Positions 11,386-25,920 are shown, counted from the stretch's first letter. The stretch: DNA of 64,000 nt from Trichoplax sp. H2 (GCA_003344405.1 NOWV01000068.1:248001-312000); one strand, 5' to 3'. The notes: generated by a model from the sequence alone, not told the origin. Numbers and translations are program-made.

Positions 11386-14300
11386 ATTTATACAATTAGG
11401 TCTAGATCTTACTGTCGATTTAAATGCGTACAACGTAATTTATTACATTAGATCAATGACGTATCTCTAACAATTCTGAACATTATCGAGACTATAAAAC
11501 GATAATTGCCACCTGATATTTCAGTACCTGATATGCACGCTTATATTCAGTATGATTTTTTTATAGTTGCCATATTAACGTGATGGCATCATTTGTAGCA
11601 ATTATGCCATAAAAATGGGATAATTGATACATTCATACATATGAAACATTATTATGTGATGGAAATTATCAGGAATGCATTTATGCATTGAATCAGCGTA
11701 AAGCGGCAATGCTAATTTTTACGAGATCAAAACTTGTACATTAAGTATAACAATAAGTAGTTTATCAAATTATCGTCATAAAAATTTTGGATAACTGTAT
11801 AATTGATAATGCTTGTGGTTTAAATGCCTTTAAGTAAACAAGTAACATAATTTTCTGCTATGGCTAATTTCATGTAAGAAATATGCAAGCTGAATCGTTA
11901 AAATATGGATATCGTATTACATCATTATCATTGATAATTAATTAGTTCGGGCATTATGAAATTAAATATAATTAACTAATCGCTAGTAGTAGGTAAAACA
12001 AGCATACGGTTCTTTATTATATATATGATAATCACTTTAACATCCAAGCTTACGCCGTAATCCTATTCTTGAATATACGGAATTATTGATCGGTTTATTG
12101 TAACTGATTTCTTCCATGTTCTAAAGCATCTATTTTATACTGTTATGGTAATATGTGTACTGAGTGTCAGTTATTGTAAAGTTTAATTTTACAGTCTGCG
12201 TTAATATTAAATGTGCAGATGTAAAGCAGTCACTAATCGCTTCCTGTGGAACCAGTACTTTGCAAATATAATCATAGTAATCGAGATTCTCTTTTCATTT
12301 TACTGTATAAAAATAAATTTCATAATACGTAATTGAAATAAAATAACTCAATATTATTTGAATTCTATCCGTTATCTTTATTTCTGTATCCATTGCTATT
12401 ATATTTGCTCGACTAAATCTAACTCATGTAAGTTTTCTTTTATATTTACTCGCGACTAAACAGCATGATTGAGCTGGTTCCCAGTGCCTAGTCCTGTAAT
12501 CGAGTTCCTCGATATACAGATTCGCGCATATTAATAGGAATTGTAATAATTAATCTAATGAGAAAGGTTAATTTATAAAATGCGATGAGCATCCATTCAG
12601 CGTACTGTTTAATGCAAATAGGTGAAGTATTTGAGGAAACCAGGATTTATCAGATAAAATTCAGTTGGTATTTATCCCGATATTTTTAATTATCCCCTAA
12701 ATTTGTCTGAGTCGTGGTAATACCAGAGGCTTCTAATTTAGAATTTAGTCTCTGGTGATACTAAGAATCGATCGTATTAATTAATCCTAGTGGATGCCAG
12801 ATATGATAGCTTGAGATATGTGCTTATTATCTGTAATAATACTGAAATGACAAAAACAAACACTTAGGCATAACATACCGTATATTTTATTTAGAACCGA
12901 AACAATAATAGTACTTATGCAAACCATATATATATTTTTATCAGAAGGAAGAAACAAAGAGTATATTCAGTCACCACATTAGACCTAGATTACCGTTAGA
13001 TTAGCTAAGTAGATGTCAATTAATATTACCTATGTTGCATTATAAACATGTCTATGTTTATAACTTTCAGTTAAGTAACTAATAAGAGCTACGTTAATTT
13101 TACGAGGTAGAAAGTCATCCTGTAACTAGGCACGAATTATTGTAGCAGTAAGTTGAGTTACCGCGTAAACATACGATACTACAATTATGAAATAATCAAT
13201 ACAAGTGATGGCTTATGAACTCATTTTAAGCTAATTTACGTTTTGAAAATGTAACCAGATACGCTTCTACTATGCAATTGTCTTAAGAGGAATGTACGTA
13301 ATATGATCGTTAGGAGTGTATTTTCATCCTTAATTTTGTAATATGTGATAAGACGAAATTTATCACATGATAGGTAAGGCAGAGTACGTGCTTATAAATA
13401 CCTGTAATTAACAATAAAGTGCCAGTTACAATTATACTCTCGGAGTAATCGCTTACTGTGAAATACACAACAATAGTTAGTAATTATTATTAGAACCAAA
13501 CTAACTTAAAGCCATCTTAGGTATCTGAGCACATAGTACAATAATATAATTATCCTCCACGATTTATGCTTTACATGAAATCAACTTGTTCTATTAGCCT
13601 TAATATATCATGCTTACTTATGTCTATAATACCTACGTCGCATATAAAAAAGAATAATAGCTCCTGAGACGAGGTTAGGTACTAGAATTCTTAAGAAATT
13701 CTGGTTAATCGTTGCAATTATTCCCGAACAAATGATGATTGGATTATATTAAACCATATGTAATCTTATTTTGTTGCGAAAATAATTAAAATTTTACGGA
13801 AATTATCATTGTAATTAATAAAATTGGGTTTTACTTAAGTCAATCTACAATCGAAAGTAGCAAGTAAATTATGCAAAGAGTTTCCGTTTTAGTCAAAATC
13901 CACTCCATATTTGACTATCTACAATATTCATGGCGACCTAAACCATTGCTTTCTGATGTAAATTTATTAAACAGCTTTCCAAATCCTTGCTCGCAAAACA
14001 ATAATTATATAGTTCTTAGCCAAGTACACATAGTATGGCTAGACGTTCAAACTATTCATCTCGGTTAGAACTGAAGACTTGGTTAGCAATCAGCGTGTAA
14101 TCTGGAAGGATTTCAGGAACACTATGGTGCTATTTAATGGAAGTAAAGTCATGTCAAGACATCATGCTCATAGAAATATCTACTTTGTTTCTAAGGCTAC
14201 CATATTACAACATTAATCAAGTTATGGGTCTACTATTTTGTTCTATAACAATAGTAATAATAACTTTTACGTGATCTACTCTTCCTAATGCAGAAATCTT

Positions 14301-14686
14301 CCCAAATCATACAAAATTTTACTTCTAAGTAAAATAAAATTAAGGAAATTGACTATACGTCTCGGCTAAATATATGAGTTCGGCTACATTTCAAATCTAT
14401 AATCTGCAAGACAACAGATCAATTTTTAAAAGTGTATCTCGTCGATCACTTTAATGTTAGTCGAACGCATTAAGTCTGCATTGCCTTGTTTTAATTTAGA
14501 CCCTAACAGGTTGTTAAAATTAATGACAGATCCTTAATAGCACGAAGTACGTTTATGTTATCGCGAAATTTATTAGAATTAGATGATGTAAGGTATTTTA
14601 AGGTCCCAGAATTAATGCAAATCAGCAGACCCTAAAACTCTGATTTGTAATAATTTCCATAGTACATAGATGAGATTATTATAGTC
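11386..14686. other. Gene-free AT-rich interval
   Basis: About 3.3 kb downstream of CFAP45, AT-rich with frequent stops in all frames. The CFAP45 3' UTR lies at its left end. A 65-codon frame near 13871 has no family likeness. I see no exon, RNA gene or mobile element I can support. Confidence 0.5.
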
Positions 14687-15905
14687 AATACTAACATGAT
14701 TTCGATTATGCCTACATACATATGGACTAGTTTAGTCTATAGTCTATACCAGGGACTATTAAAAGAAAAAATTCCCCTACCGTCTAAGCAAGATCTTTTT
14801 TAGACGATAGAGTGTTTCTTTAGTAGTCCTAGTCTGTGGGTATATTGGTACAGACGTACAGACGTACGACTCCTAGTGTGTGAGTATATTGGTACAGACG
14901 TACAGACGTACGACTCCTAGTATGTGAGTATATTGGTACAGACGTACAGACGTACGACTCATAGAATACTGGAAAAGAAGGACTATTCCAGTCTCTGATT
15001 TTGCTAGTAATGTGCATTATAAATTTGTTTCTATACTGTACCATGGTGCGTACTGTACTGTACGTGTACTCCCTATAAGCTTACCACATTATTTCCAGTG
15101 ACGTTGCTGGCAGCTAGCGGGCTAATCCGGTAAGGTGTGGCACCGGTATACAATACTAATATGATTTCGATTATGCCTACATACTGTACAGTACTGTACA
15201 TATGGACTAGTTTAGTCTATACCTGGGATTATTAAAAGAAAAAATTCCCCTACCGTTTAAGCAAGATCTTTTTCAGACGGTAGGGTGTTTCTTTAGTAGT
15301 CGTAGTCTGTGGGTATATTGGTACAGACGTACGACTCATAGAATACTGGAAAAGAAGGACTATTTCAGTCTCTGATTTTGTTAGTAATGTCCATCATAAA
15401 TTTGTTTCTATACTGTACCATGGTGCGTACTGTACTGTACGTGTACTCCCTATAAGCTTACCACATTATTTCCAGTAACGTTGCTAGCAGCTAGCGGCTA
15501 ATCCGGTAAGGTGTGGCACCGGGATAAAATACTAATATGATTTCGATTATGCCTACATACTGTACAATGTACATATGGACTAGTTTAGTCTATACCAGGG
15601 ACTATTAAAAGAAAAAATTCCCCTACCGTCTAAGTAAGATCTTTTTTAGACGGTAGGGTGTTTCTTTAGTAGTCGTAGTCTGTGGTATATTGGTACAGAC
15701 GTACAGACGTACGACTCATAGAATACTGGAAAAGAAGGACTATTTCAGTCTCTGATTTTGCTAGTAATGTCCATCATAAATTTGTTTCTATACTGTACCA
15801 TGGTGCGTACTGTACTGTACGTGTACTCCCTATAAGCTTACCACATTATTTCCAGTAACGTTGCTAGTAGCCAGCGGCTAATCTGGTAAGGTGTGGCACC
15901 GGGAT
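14687..15905. repeat. Three tandem copies of a 376-465-bp unit with conserved hairpins
   Basis: Copies occupy 14687-15151, 15152-15527 and 15528-15905, each beginning AATACTAA followed by ATGATTTCGATTATGCC and ending near GGTGTGGCACCGG. Each has a hairpin with stem CTACCGTCT/AGACGGTAG: 14777-14810 (one mismatch), 15250-15283 (one T-G wobble), 15623-15656 (perfect 11-bp stem). Copy 1 is longer because a 44-bp piece (starting TATATTGGTACAGACG, at 14841, 14885 and 14929) is present three times. No long frame crosses all copies. The array ends about 200 bp before the DHHC gene. Confidence 0.9.
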
Positions 15906-16012
15906 AGAAGATCGGATCCAATTCTGGACGTTGACAGTTGACACGTAATCACGTCATCATAATTTAATTTCAATATCGGCAAGGAAATTAATCGGCCAAA
16001 ACTGAATAGACG

Positions 16013-16041
16013 CGTGTATATATATATAATATATATATATT
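16013..16041. repeat. Alternating TA tract upstream of the DHHC gene
   Basis: A GTGTATATATATATAATATATATATATTA tract, nearly self-complementary, about 70 bp before the first usable ATG. It may melt or form a cruciform; a promoter role is only a guess. Confidence 0.6.
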
Positions 16042-16110
16042 AACGTTGTATAGAGCTTGGACAATAATCAAGAATCAAGTTTCTATGAAGGATATCCTCT
16101 TGACATCAAG

Positions 16111-18751
16111 ATGGGTCTCCGTAAGGATCCCTTAGGATTCTTCTGTTTAGCTTTAACATATGGCATCGTCATCTTTTCGGATTACTGCTTTATTGTACAT
16201 ACTGTTATGCCGGTTCTTTCAGCTAGGTATGTAATACCATGGTGGATTGTTAAGTAGCAGTAGTGAAGTATTTTTTCCAGCAGATATTAACTACATGTAA
16301 ATAGAAAGAAATGAAGTTATGCCTCATGCGATATAACACAATAATTTCATTAGCTACTGTCATGTCGGCGTTATTAGGGTACATAATCTCGGCTTTGCAA
16401 TCATTCATACCATCGACTACTACAGTACCGTACAGTCGTTGTACCATGATGGTACAGACCCAGTATCCTGTACAGTATGTTACTACCATATTCTGCAAAT
16501 GACCTACTATGGATACAGTTCGTTATACAAATGTGAACGATTACTTTTGTCTTTACTGCACAGTATTGAAATTGAAACTACTTAAACTTTAACATGGTAT
16601 CCCATCTGTCAAGCTAATCTTCGACAAAAGTTCTCCTTAGAATAGTTCAGACAAATCTTCCATACATAAACATGTTCAATTTCGCCTTTGTACTGTCTAA
16701 GGATCTACATCAATTGTGATACCTTCATTTTTGTACATAAAGTGACTAATCGATTGATTTTCTTAATATAATTATAAAAAAATTGCAGCTTATGGGGCTC
16801 CTTCCACATTATCGTTTTTAATGTATTCGTCTTCCTATTGGTCTATTCACATTTCGTTGCAACAACTGCTGATCCAGGTTATTTAAAATGTTCAAAATAA
16901 CGTTAACATCGTTCTTCCATAATGCTAATACTGTTTAGAAATGTTTTTTAACATGATATGAAGATATTTCATTGTCTCATTTCTTGCTATCATTATCATT
17001 AACTTATTGTATGACTTCCTAAATTGATTTGGATTATCTGCAATTGAAACATATTAGTAATGGCTTCAAGTAAAAGCTAACTTAATTGACTAAATCAAAA
17101 GAGTATAATAGGATATATATATATATGTAGGAGTATAAAATGTTCGCTGAATATTTCATGACTTTCTTTATTTCTACAAATAATTCATAAAATTAATAAA
17201 ACCACTTCATTGTCTATGCTTTCCAAATATTTAGGTTTTGTTCCATTACCTACAATTAAATTAGACTTTTCTGACCAACGAATGCAGGGTGCTATCAAAA
17301 CACCACAGGTAATAGTTTTGTGTCATAGCGTAACTGCTAATAAATTGCGTCTTCTCCAATATTGATGCACTTATATGGAGTTAAATTATCAGCGAAGTAT
17401 GTGCAAACGTATACAGTATCTGCTAAAATTATTAAAAGTCTTTCTTTTTTCTGGATAAATTTAATTTATATTGGGTATAAAGTGAAGTTGCATTCTACAG
17501 CATGTCTTCTACTGTCAATCACGACTTAGTTATCTTGCTATTATTTTTTAATTTATTTATTGCCTGAAATGATAGTTCATGTTTTATCTAGCGCATATTG
17601 GTAATATACAGTATACAGTACTTGCTTAATCTTAGAGCTATTCTAACATGCAGTAAAATCCTTCTTGAATAGGGCTCAGAATGGAGCTTATGCACCAAAT
17701 GCGAAACTTATAGGCCTCCCAGAGCCCATCACTGTAGAACATGTAGTCGATGCATTAGGAAAATGGATCACCACTGCCCTTGGATTAACAATTGTGTTGG
17801 CGAATGCAATCAGAAATATTTTATTTTATTTTTACTCTATACGGGTATATTATTCATTGACGAATGCTTTCTAACTTAATTTACTATCTAATTTTATGAT
17901 AGAAATTTCAAATATCCGCGATATATATCTATTTCTCTATTAATTGCATTAATATAATCGTAATCTTGATACTTTTTCCTGATCAATTGTGCAAACGTGC
18001 AATAACATATTTAGCTATGGCATCTGTTTACGCGATAATCTTCTGTATTGTATTATTTATGGCAAAATGCGATAACTGCGACGAAAACTCACCTCGCCAT
18101 GTGCACATGTACTGTATCGTTTTGTTGCTGTTAATCTGCATTTGATTATACGTACGTTAATAATAATGCACACGACAACTCTAACTGTTCCACTATATGA
18201 TTCTTTAAATTTTAGAATTTTTTCGACGATATTGATAACGTTTGCGTTCGTCTTCGCTTTATTTACAATTTTAATTTTGTACGATCAGGTATGCTACGAT
18301 TAATATAATTCTATTTTGTAGTAATTACTTAATTATTATTATTGCTGTAGCTGTTTTAACTAATGCAGTAAGGTCAATTTATTTATTATGAAAGGCAACG
18401 GAATGTATTCAAAATGTTTTTCAATCTTCATCAAATACCTCTACATCTTTTATTAATGCTAGATTACGTCGATTTTAACCGATATCACCTCCGTAGAGTA
18501 CGTAAAAAAAGAAAACAGATCACGTATTTTAAAATCTAAGATGGCTTTACTATCTGAAGTTTTTGGAAGGGGTATGGAACAAACTTATACAAAACTACAA
18601 TGCTTGGATTACATAGCAATCTTCACATCATTTCTTTTACTTAAACTGGTTTTGTTTTGCAATTGTGGCAGGAAGTTATTGGACCTGGCTACTTCCATTT
18701 TGTGGGGATTCCGCTTCTACAACGGCAATAAATACCATGTATGAGGTCTAA
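16111..18751 (+). CDS. DHHC-type protein S-palmitoyltransferase (ZDHHC3/7-like)
   Basis: Eight exons join in phase: 16111-16226, 16789-16877, 17235-17308, 17673-17844, 18015-18108, 18216-18288, 18463-18571 and 18672-18751, giving 268 residues. The catalytic cysteine-rich domain is all in exon 4: [15 protein letters not shown], then [20 protein letters not shown], with the DHHC active-site tetrad and the zinc-binding Cys/His pattern. Two hydrophobic spans precede it ([17 protein letters not shown] and [17 protein letters not shown]), followed by TADPG, the usual DPG motif. Two more membrane spans follow (exons 5 and 6). The enzyme would transfer palmitate to cysteines of membrane-associated proteins at ER or Golgi membranes. 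The start is uncertain: ATG 16111 is the first in frame, but the frame stays open to an AG acceptor at about 16053, so an upstream exon could add residues. The 3/7 assignment rests on CRD and tail resemblance only. Confidence 0.92.
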
Positions 18752-18941
18752 CATATATATATATTCAAACGAAGAGAAGAATGGAAAAATGTAGGAAAGC
18801 TTCCTGGATTCTTGCACCATCATATCATAAATAATTTATGTGTAAATTATACAAATTAGGTCATAATTTTTTAAACAAACGAAAAGTAATAAGCGGTCTC
18901 ATATATATGTAAGTAAGTCAGCTTCAGCTTTATGTATATGT

Positions 18942-18947
18942 AATAAA
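18942..18947 (+). terminator. Possible poly(A) signal of the DHHC gene
   Basis: AATAAA about 190 bp after the stop codon at 18751, a usual distance. A second AATAAA lies near 19257. Confidence 0.4.
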
Positions 18948-21900
18948 GTATACCGTATGTATTAGCCTGTAGCGGTAGATTCGATTATATTGTTTAAAAA
19001 GGATCTGTAGAAAACTTTTACAATTGTACAACATGTGCATTTCCTTTTTAAGTTTCAGAGCAATAAGTTTTGTTTATTCTAAACCGATTGAAAGATCTGT
19101 ACCGCGTAATACTTGGATAGCATTTTAAATTGATGTTTAAGTATCCAGTGTCTGATAAAAGAAAATTGCAGTTTTGGCCTACCTATTTCTGCAACTTGTT
19201 AATAGATTTTACGTTGTGTACGTACTATTTCGTAATATCGCTTTTAAAGATTTGCAATAAAGTACTTTCAATGAATGAAATTGACGTAACAGAATATTAT
19301 GGTTGTTAAATAAAAAGTGAATTCAAATTTATGTTCTTATCTCTATATTTCAGTTTTTGCTTCTATACTTCGCCATATAACCATTATGAATAAATTAGAA
19401 ACTTTAGTATTGAATAGGAGGACTATTTTAAATGTAACCAATGGAGGTAACAGTATAAGTTATTTTTGTAATTTTAACTTCGTTGCGTCGATATGCTATC
19501 CTATAAAATACTTTCTATTGCGGGCTAAATTTACCTGTCGTTTGCAAGTATCGACTTTTTTGAGTTGAATCATTGTGGGAAACTATAAATGACTATTCAT
19601 TAGTATTATTTTAATATCCTATTTTGTTTCACTTCGTTACCTGTAGCTGTTCTACTTGAAGTACGGGTCTGATGAATTTAACTGAAAATATATCAAAGTA
19701 CAAATTTAACGAGTTTGAATAATGATGTAGATTAGAAGTTGTAATTTTGATTGCCAGTATAAGATCATTATTATTGCCATTAAAATCCCCACCATTTCTT
19801 ATTTCAATGATTTATGAGTAAAATAGTTGCCTAGCTGCTGTATAATCTAAAAAATAAATCGACTATTACTTATCTTCGCAGCACAGGATGTCAGGTATAG
19901 ATAAAATTTGCGCAATTAATGTGATCTAATGATTACTACAGAGATCTTATCAAAGAATCAGGTTGCCTGTAATTTACAAATGAAATCAAAAACATTAACT
20001 ATTTTAGTAAGTTTGATTGCCTTTATGTAAATTACGTTAAATAATTGCTCCAGGAGTTACTAAATCAATACAATGCCTATCTAAGGACTGATAGCGTAAC
20101 GCAATAAGTTATTTTTTGCTTATAAGCTGATCAGTTTCGTACAACATAGTTGCATTTGTAATAGTACTAAAATGTACATTTAATACTAGGGAGTTGCCGT
20201 AGGTTATATATATATACGTGCATTTATTTCTGTATACTAAGAAGTTACCGTAGGTTATCTATACGTACATTTAAATATTTCGGTTTGTGCTTGTATTTTC
20301 CAGGTATTATGAGAATAATGTTAATAAAGTTAATGGTAGGCCTTTGTTAGAAGACTGAATATTTCATCGATTAGTGCATTCTATAGTCTAAGCATTTAAT
20401 AGCTTGAAGTAATTAAGATTACAAGGGATACTTTCGGGATAAGTATATTTCTATAAATATAAATGCAAATATAAATATTAAAGCCGATATTAAGGCTATG
20501 ATGTCATTTGTATCAATAAAATCCTAGTATTTAGTCTACATTGACAAGAAATAGTTTGACGCAAGCCTTAATTAGTTAGCACGTCGCAAAAACATTCGAT
20601 AATGCTTATAACAATTGTAATAAGGTCAAGTGCAACTATAACATTCTTGATCAATCTAATATACAATTCTCTACTTGCCAATTGTAGCCTACTGCCATCA
20701 TTAGCATCACCATGATTGCGTTGGTTTGTGCGATTTATGATAAAATAGTACTGTACCACAAACAATCATTAATTACTGTGCTGTCACTGGATAAGATGAA
20801 TTTTTTAACCCAATGATCTTTTATGCTTCCTTATGACATCACAGTATTTCACTAGTAAAGATTGCAAAAGTTACGATATTATGTTAAGAAATAAGTAGTT
20901 TCAGTAAGCAGTCTGTCTGTATTATGTATAGGTATGACGCCTGAATAAGATTTAACTTTAATTAACAAGTAACGTAGATCGCACTAAAGTTGTGAACTAA
21001 AACAAATCGTAAATCTCCTACAGCGTTGATTTACAATATAATCGGTAGTTATTAGCGTCTAGAATACCGGTGCTTAAGTGACTCATATAATTACGGTATT
21101 TACCATGGAGATATGAACTAAGTAATTTCATGTATATTGAGAATAGAAGTTAACCTTGATGTTGTTTATAATAGGCTATCATGATTCTCATTTCGGTGCT
21201 TATAATTTTAAGAAATATTTTATATAAATATTTTTTGACCGAACAGTAGATTTCTATCATCCAATCAGTCTGCTTTAATAAGCTATGGATATTATTCAAC
21301 ATACTGCAGTTTAATTTCTCAGTAATTGAAAGCATATAAACGAAGTTCAATTTTATTTCTACGCGAATGATTTGTAAGGCTTTGGCGTTTGAAGGTTTAT
21401 TCTGGAGTTTTGTTTCTGAATATGATCATGGTGTTAAAGTTCTTGATTAAGGCAAACATTATAAATTCAACACTTAACGATACGCGCTGCTTTCTTCAAC
21501 TAAGATGTTCGTTCTATTATATAACGTAAGGAAATTTGCTCGTTCTTTATAATATAATTATTTTTTTTATTTCTTAAGTAACGAAAACTGCAGTGATACG
21601 CCATAGTTATGATGAAATGTGGTAAACATTACCTTTAGGAGAGATTAAAATTAATCCTAGAAAAATTGCAAACTAGATTAGTCATCTGTACCGATTTATA
21701 AGCAATAGGATAAGGCATAAAATTTTTTGATATAACAACACAAATACATTTAGAAAGTAAAACTGTATGTTAGTGTGAACAAATTCAATCACTTTTGAAT
21801 TCGGAAAAGCTGGACATGTTATAAAGGTGTTGATATGAATAATAGCAGATAATTAATTTCGATACCATATGCTCTTTAGGTAGGGATAAAATAAGGTTGA

Positions 21901-23072
21901 AGTAGGTCTTTATGTTTTTTCTACAGTTTCTAAAATAATGGATTAGCGTAGGATTATTACTGTCCATCATATGTGTCCATTCATAAAGCTGTCGATCTTA
22001 TTGAACTTTGTACCGATTTTATATTTTGTTGAAATATTAATAAACTCCACCTACACTTTTTAGATATAAGGCATCATTATACAAATAGTGTTGGCCGACA
22101 TCCTTTATGAAAATGGGAATATAAAAGTAATCAAACCCAATAATACAAACCATTCATAGTCGGATAATAAGTATTAGTACTTTACACCATATGATATCAT
22201 TCTGTACAACTTTGATCTTTTGACGAATTTTCTCATTTTCTTAATGCCCTTTACTCTTTACATTCTGTCTAGTCACAAAAACTTGAGAATTAGAGACAAG
22301 AAATGGTATATTTTTAGCACAGCACATTCAAGATTGTTATTCGCATTTTGGTTATATTCTCAACTGGAAATGCAGTGTTTTCTTCTACATGCATTACAAA
22401 AAATTCAGTGGAACTTTGCGTTCTTTGATGTAAATCCTGTTATTCTATAGAAAATTGATAAATTAACTCCGTGTAAGATCAAGTATTGTTCAAGATTTAT
22501 CCTTTTCTAATTTTTGATCAGATAAATGTGACACAATGAATCGACTATCTTAATACTAGATAATTCCGATTGTAACTGTAAATAAATAAAGAAAAAGTAA
22601 AGATTGCCAGATAGGATCGATCTCCGAATTGAACATACAGTGTTGAGGTGTTTATATTATATTGTACACAGTTTAATAAACTATGTACATAACATGCAAA
22701 TTATAACAAACGGCGTATCAACAGTTGACCCATTGGTTCAGCCATCTTTAATCTAATCATTTCAACTTGAGTATTTTATGCTATGATATGGAAAGAATAT
22801 TTGTCACGATTATATTGCAGTTGCTGAACTCATCGCTCTTACTATCAAGAGAGATTATTTATCCATGATGACTCACTAAATTAGCGATGAAATATAATTC
22901 AAGGGGAAAAAGATTAGCACCGATGATAAATAAATTTTATTAGTCATTGTGATATCTTTTGTATCAACCTGTCAAGCTGATGACACTGATAAAGAATTAA
23001 CACTCCAGATGGTGGACTAATAAAAGTTTTTTGATACTCTATGTCAGAAACTAATTTAGAAGGCTTGCAAAG

Positions 23073-23115
23073 ATCTCTCTCTCTCTCTCTCACCCCTCCC
23101 CCCCTAAAAAAAAAA
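23073..23115. repeat. Simple-sequence tract (CT)n-C-rich-A tract
   Basis: A run of CT dinucleotides, then CACCCCTCCCCCCC, then eleven A residues: a polypyrimidine stretch meeting poly(A). There is no target-site duplication or body to call it a retroelement end. Confidence 0.85.
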
Positions 23116-24481
23116 ATGGCTCTTAGCTAAGCAATTATACTGTATTGATCTACTGTACTTAAGCAACTCATAGTTAGGTCAAACATGTTCGATTTTAGAT
23201 ATAGTAGTTATTGCAACCTTACGGGTAATTAATGTATTGTCAATTTGTAATACAGAGCAATTATCGTTATTCAACTAAGAGCCTTAAAGTCGATCGGTAA
23301 AGATAAAGGTGAGATAGAATGGCTTGGATTGACTGTGAGTTTCTATTAAGGCAATAGTTTTCTTCTTCTTTTATTTGTTAGTTCTCACTTTAAAAATCAT
23401 CTGCTAGATTCAATACGTTACGTAGTTGATTAGGTGCATGATTTTAATGATTTTAATATACGCGTCTAGCATCCACAACAGGCCTCTCGTTACACGTATA
23501 AAATATTTAAAAGGACAAATTCAGTCTAAAGTGGCATACACTACAGTATGTAATAAGTTATCAATAAGTATTTATGTCGAACTCATGGACTATTTGTGAG
23601 AACTGGTCAACATTGCTTGGCTGGTAACTTATAGACCTACAAGCAAATCGAAGTATCTCCAGTATGGAACCGTATAAAACAACATCATAACTCATTACAG
23701 ATGAAATTCTACTTTCGTAGCGCCAAATGAATAATCCATTCCATAGCTAATGGTATTGACTACAGTTCACTTTTAACATAAGGTTCAAATCATTTTAGTA
23801 TTGCTGTTTTTGTTAAAGCATTGTAACGTAGTCGGCCTTGGGAAACTTCACCATATATGGTATAACGTGCTGTATCCTTTGATTACGTGTCGTCAACCAG
23901 TGAAACTAGAGTCTATGCATTACCCTATACGGTAAATAGGTTTTGGCTGTGAAGCTGTGACGGTGTTAAAAGCAGGTGTTGAATTGGAAGTTTGCCTTCA
24001 ATCCTTTACGCATTCCACCTGCCCATAAAAGTAAAAGAAAGAAATAAGTGGGAGGCTATTTTTGGCGATGGCTGTTGATGATGAACGTAAAACCTACATA
24101 TGTATATTTATCCTTGTGCTGTGGGAGATTCAACGATGACGTAATAAGTATAGTAAAGTTCATAGGGATAATGAAAGTCAGGATATATTGTGTTTTTACA
24201 GTCATTTTTGACTGACTCATTTTTGGACTTGGTGGTGAGCAGCATTGCAATCAATGATGCATAGTATGATGAATTGATGACGAAAGTTTATTTTGGGTCT
24301 TTCCAATTGATCCTGTTATTTTTCCTTTGATGACTACATACAGTAGAATTGAATATTTGTCATTACAGTCCAATACTGTATGTCATGGCGTTGGGGGGAT
24401 CTACTGTAGGTGTTTTACCTGCGTGGGTGACCCCTGGAAGCACGAGCACTAAAGGTAAATCACCTCTGTGATACTCAAATT

Positions 24482-25110
24482 GACAGTACTACTGGGTAGA
24501 CAGTACAGTACAGTAGGTCAATGATCGCTTTCCTATACGAAATTGGATGGAAAGTTTAGGTTGACTTTCTTCCAATCCAGTAAATATTAGGGTGTGTACA
24601 GTACACGACACTACAGTACTGCGTACTGTAGTATTGTACTCTTTGTACTGTAGCTCAATGCAAAAGTTTCGTGGCTGGTATGTACAGTACCGTACTGTAC
24701 AGTTTAGTAGACGCCCCTTTTCAGAATTTGTAGCAGACTGCCCTGTCTGGGTCAGCGCTCTCCAGTGGAGTGTACAGTATGGCTATTAGAGATTTTGAAA
24801 GACTTTTCAGAATGTGTTGTTTTCAAAGCACACCTGCCTCTGGTCTAGACAGTCTGGTGAACTGTACTGTACACTGTACAGTACTGTACACTACAGTATT
24901 AACGTGCTGTGTAAGTACAGTACAGTATACTGTAGTCACTCGGCGAGCCCCAAATTGAAGTACTGTACTATACAGTACATGGTACCGTGTACAGTGTGCA
25001 TATGGTAGCCAAAGGACACTCCCAGTAAGAGGGAAACTGTACTGTACACTGTACAGTCCTGGTGAATTCTAAGCCAGTTTCTATAGTACCGTACTGTGCT
25101 GTACAGTAGA
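24482..25110. repeat. GTACAGTAC palindrome cluster 2
   Basis: About 630 bp with many TACTGTACAGTA-type words between short unique spacers. Its own complement character makes similar peptides (VQYSTVLYCTV-like) appear in several frames, so the short frames here are repeat artefacts. It lies about 2 kb upstream of the ANKHD1-like start. Confidence 0.85.
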
Positions 25111-25920
25111 CTGTAAGCTAGTGTATACCGTCAATGCAGAACGCGATGTTCAACCTGGTCATTTAAAATCAACACCAAAGAGTTGTCTACAGGCTCATTT
25201 TTTCGTCCGCTGAGTTAAGTTGAGCATGTCGGCAGACCGACGGTGATCATATGTGGTCGTCAAGTCGGATATAGTATACAATCATGGCGCTAGAATGGCC
25301 TTGTTACAGTTCTTATCCGATAAGTGTCAACAACGAACTAGGTAAGCACATGTTAAAGAAAAAGCCTGAACCAATGTATTGATTATTTGAATCAACCAGT
25401 GATGTGGACACTTGAATTTCTATCATGGACTGTATTTTGATCGTCGCTCTCGCAGTAGTTGTGACTTGGTGTGCAACATCTTGTGTAATGTATACTACTA
25501 TATAGTTCTATTTGAAAAATGCTGCCTTGGACAGCTCAATTCTGTCTTTCATTCTCCAGTGGTTGTGTGTTACGTTTTCCACTTGGTGTAATAGCTAATG
25601 CACAGTAAGTGTATGAGGAAGGGTAGTGCCTGAAAATAGAGTATGTCGAGTTGAAATCGCCAGCTGTATCTTTCATTTCCAAACTAGAGTACGACCGTAC
25701 ACAGTGCTATGCATAGTTGCATACCATCGATATCTATCGCTACCGTGTGTATCGCCTAGGCAATATGGAAGATTGAACGCCTAGTCTAGTATTGTATGGT
25801 GGATGGTCGTCTTTCACAATCAATCTCTCTATCATAGCAGCTTGCATAGTCACCATTCAATTTTCATTCACGTAAATCGTTTTCCAGCAGCGTCCATGCT
25901 TAAATATTGAATTTCTCTTT

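Larger units (their letters stand above)
18752..24481. other. Gene-free interval with no supported exon chain
   Basis: About 5.7 kb. The left end holds the DHHC 3' UTR. Frames of 60-83 codons near 19317, 20568, 21150, 21785, 22220 and 24056 show no family likeness and biased hydrophobic or random composition. One short exon-like piece at 23256-23334 is discussed as rejected. Otherwise I see nothing. Confidence 0.45.

Noticed and set aside
17665-17874. 69-codon frame read directly over 17665-17874
   Set aside because: It is the wrong frame of the DHHC exon; the correct frame (from 17673) gives the full cysteine-rich domain.
23256-23334. Exon-like piece (AIIVIQLRALKSIGKDKGEI) between AG and GTGAGT
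   Set aside because: Only 79 bp, no partner exons, no family; too weak to call a gene.
25284-25341. Possible first coding exon (MALEWPCYSSYPISVNNEL then GTAAGC)
   Set aside because: Good ATG and donor, but no downstream exon in phase; the ANKHD1-like start has its own in-frame upstream stop. It may be a leader exon or chance.
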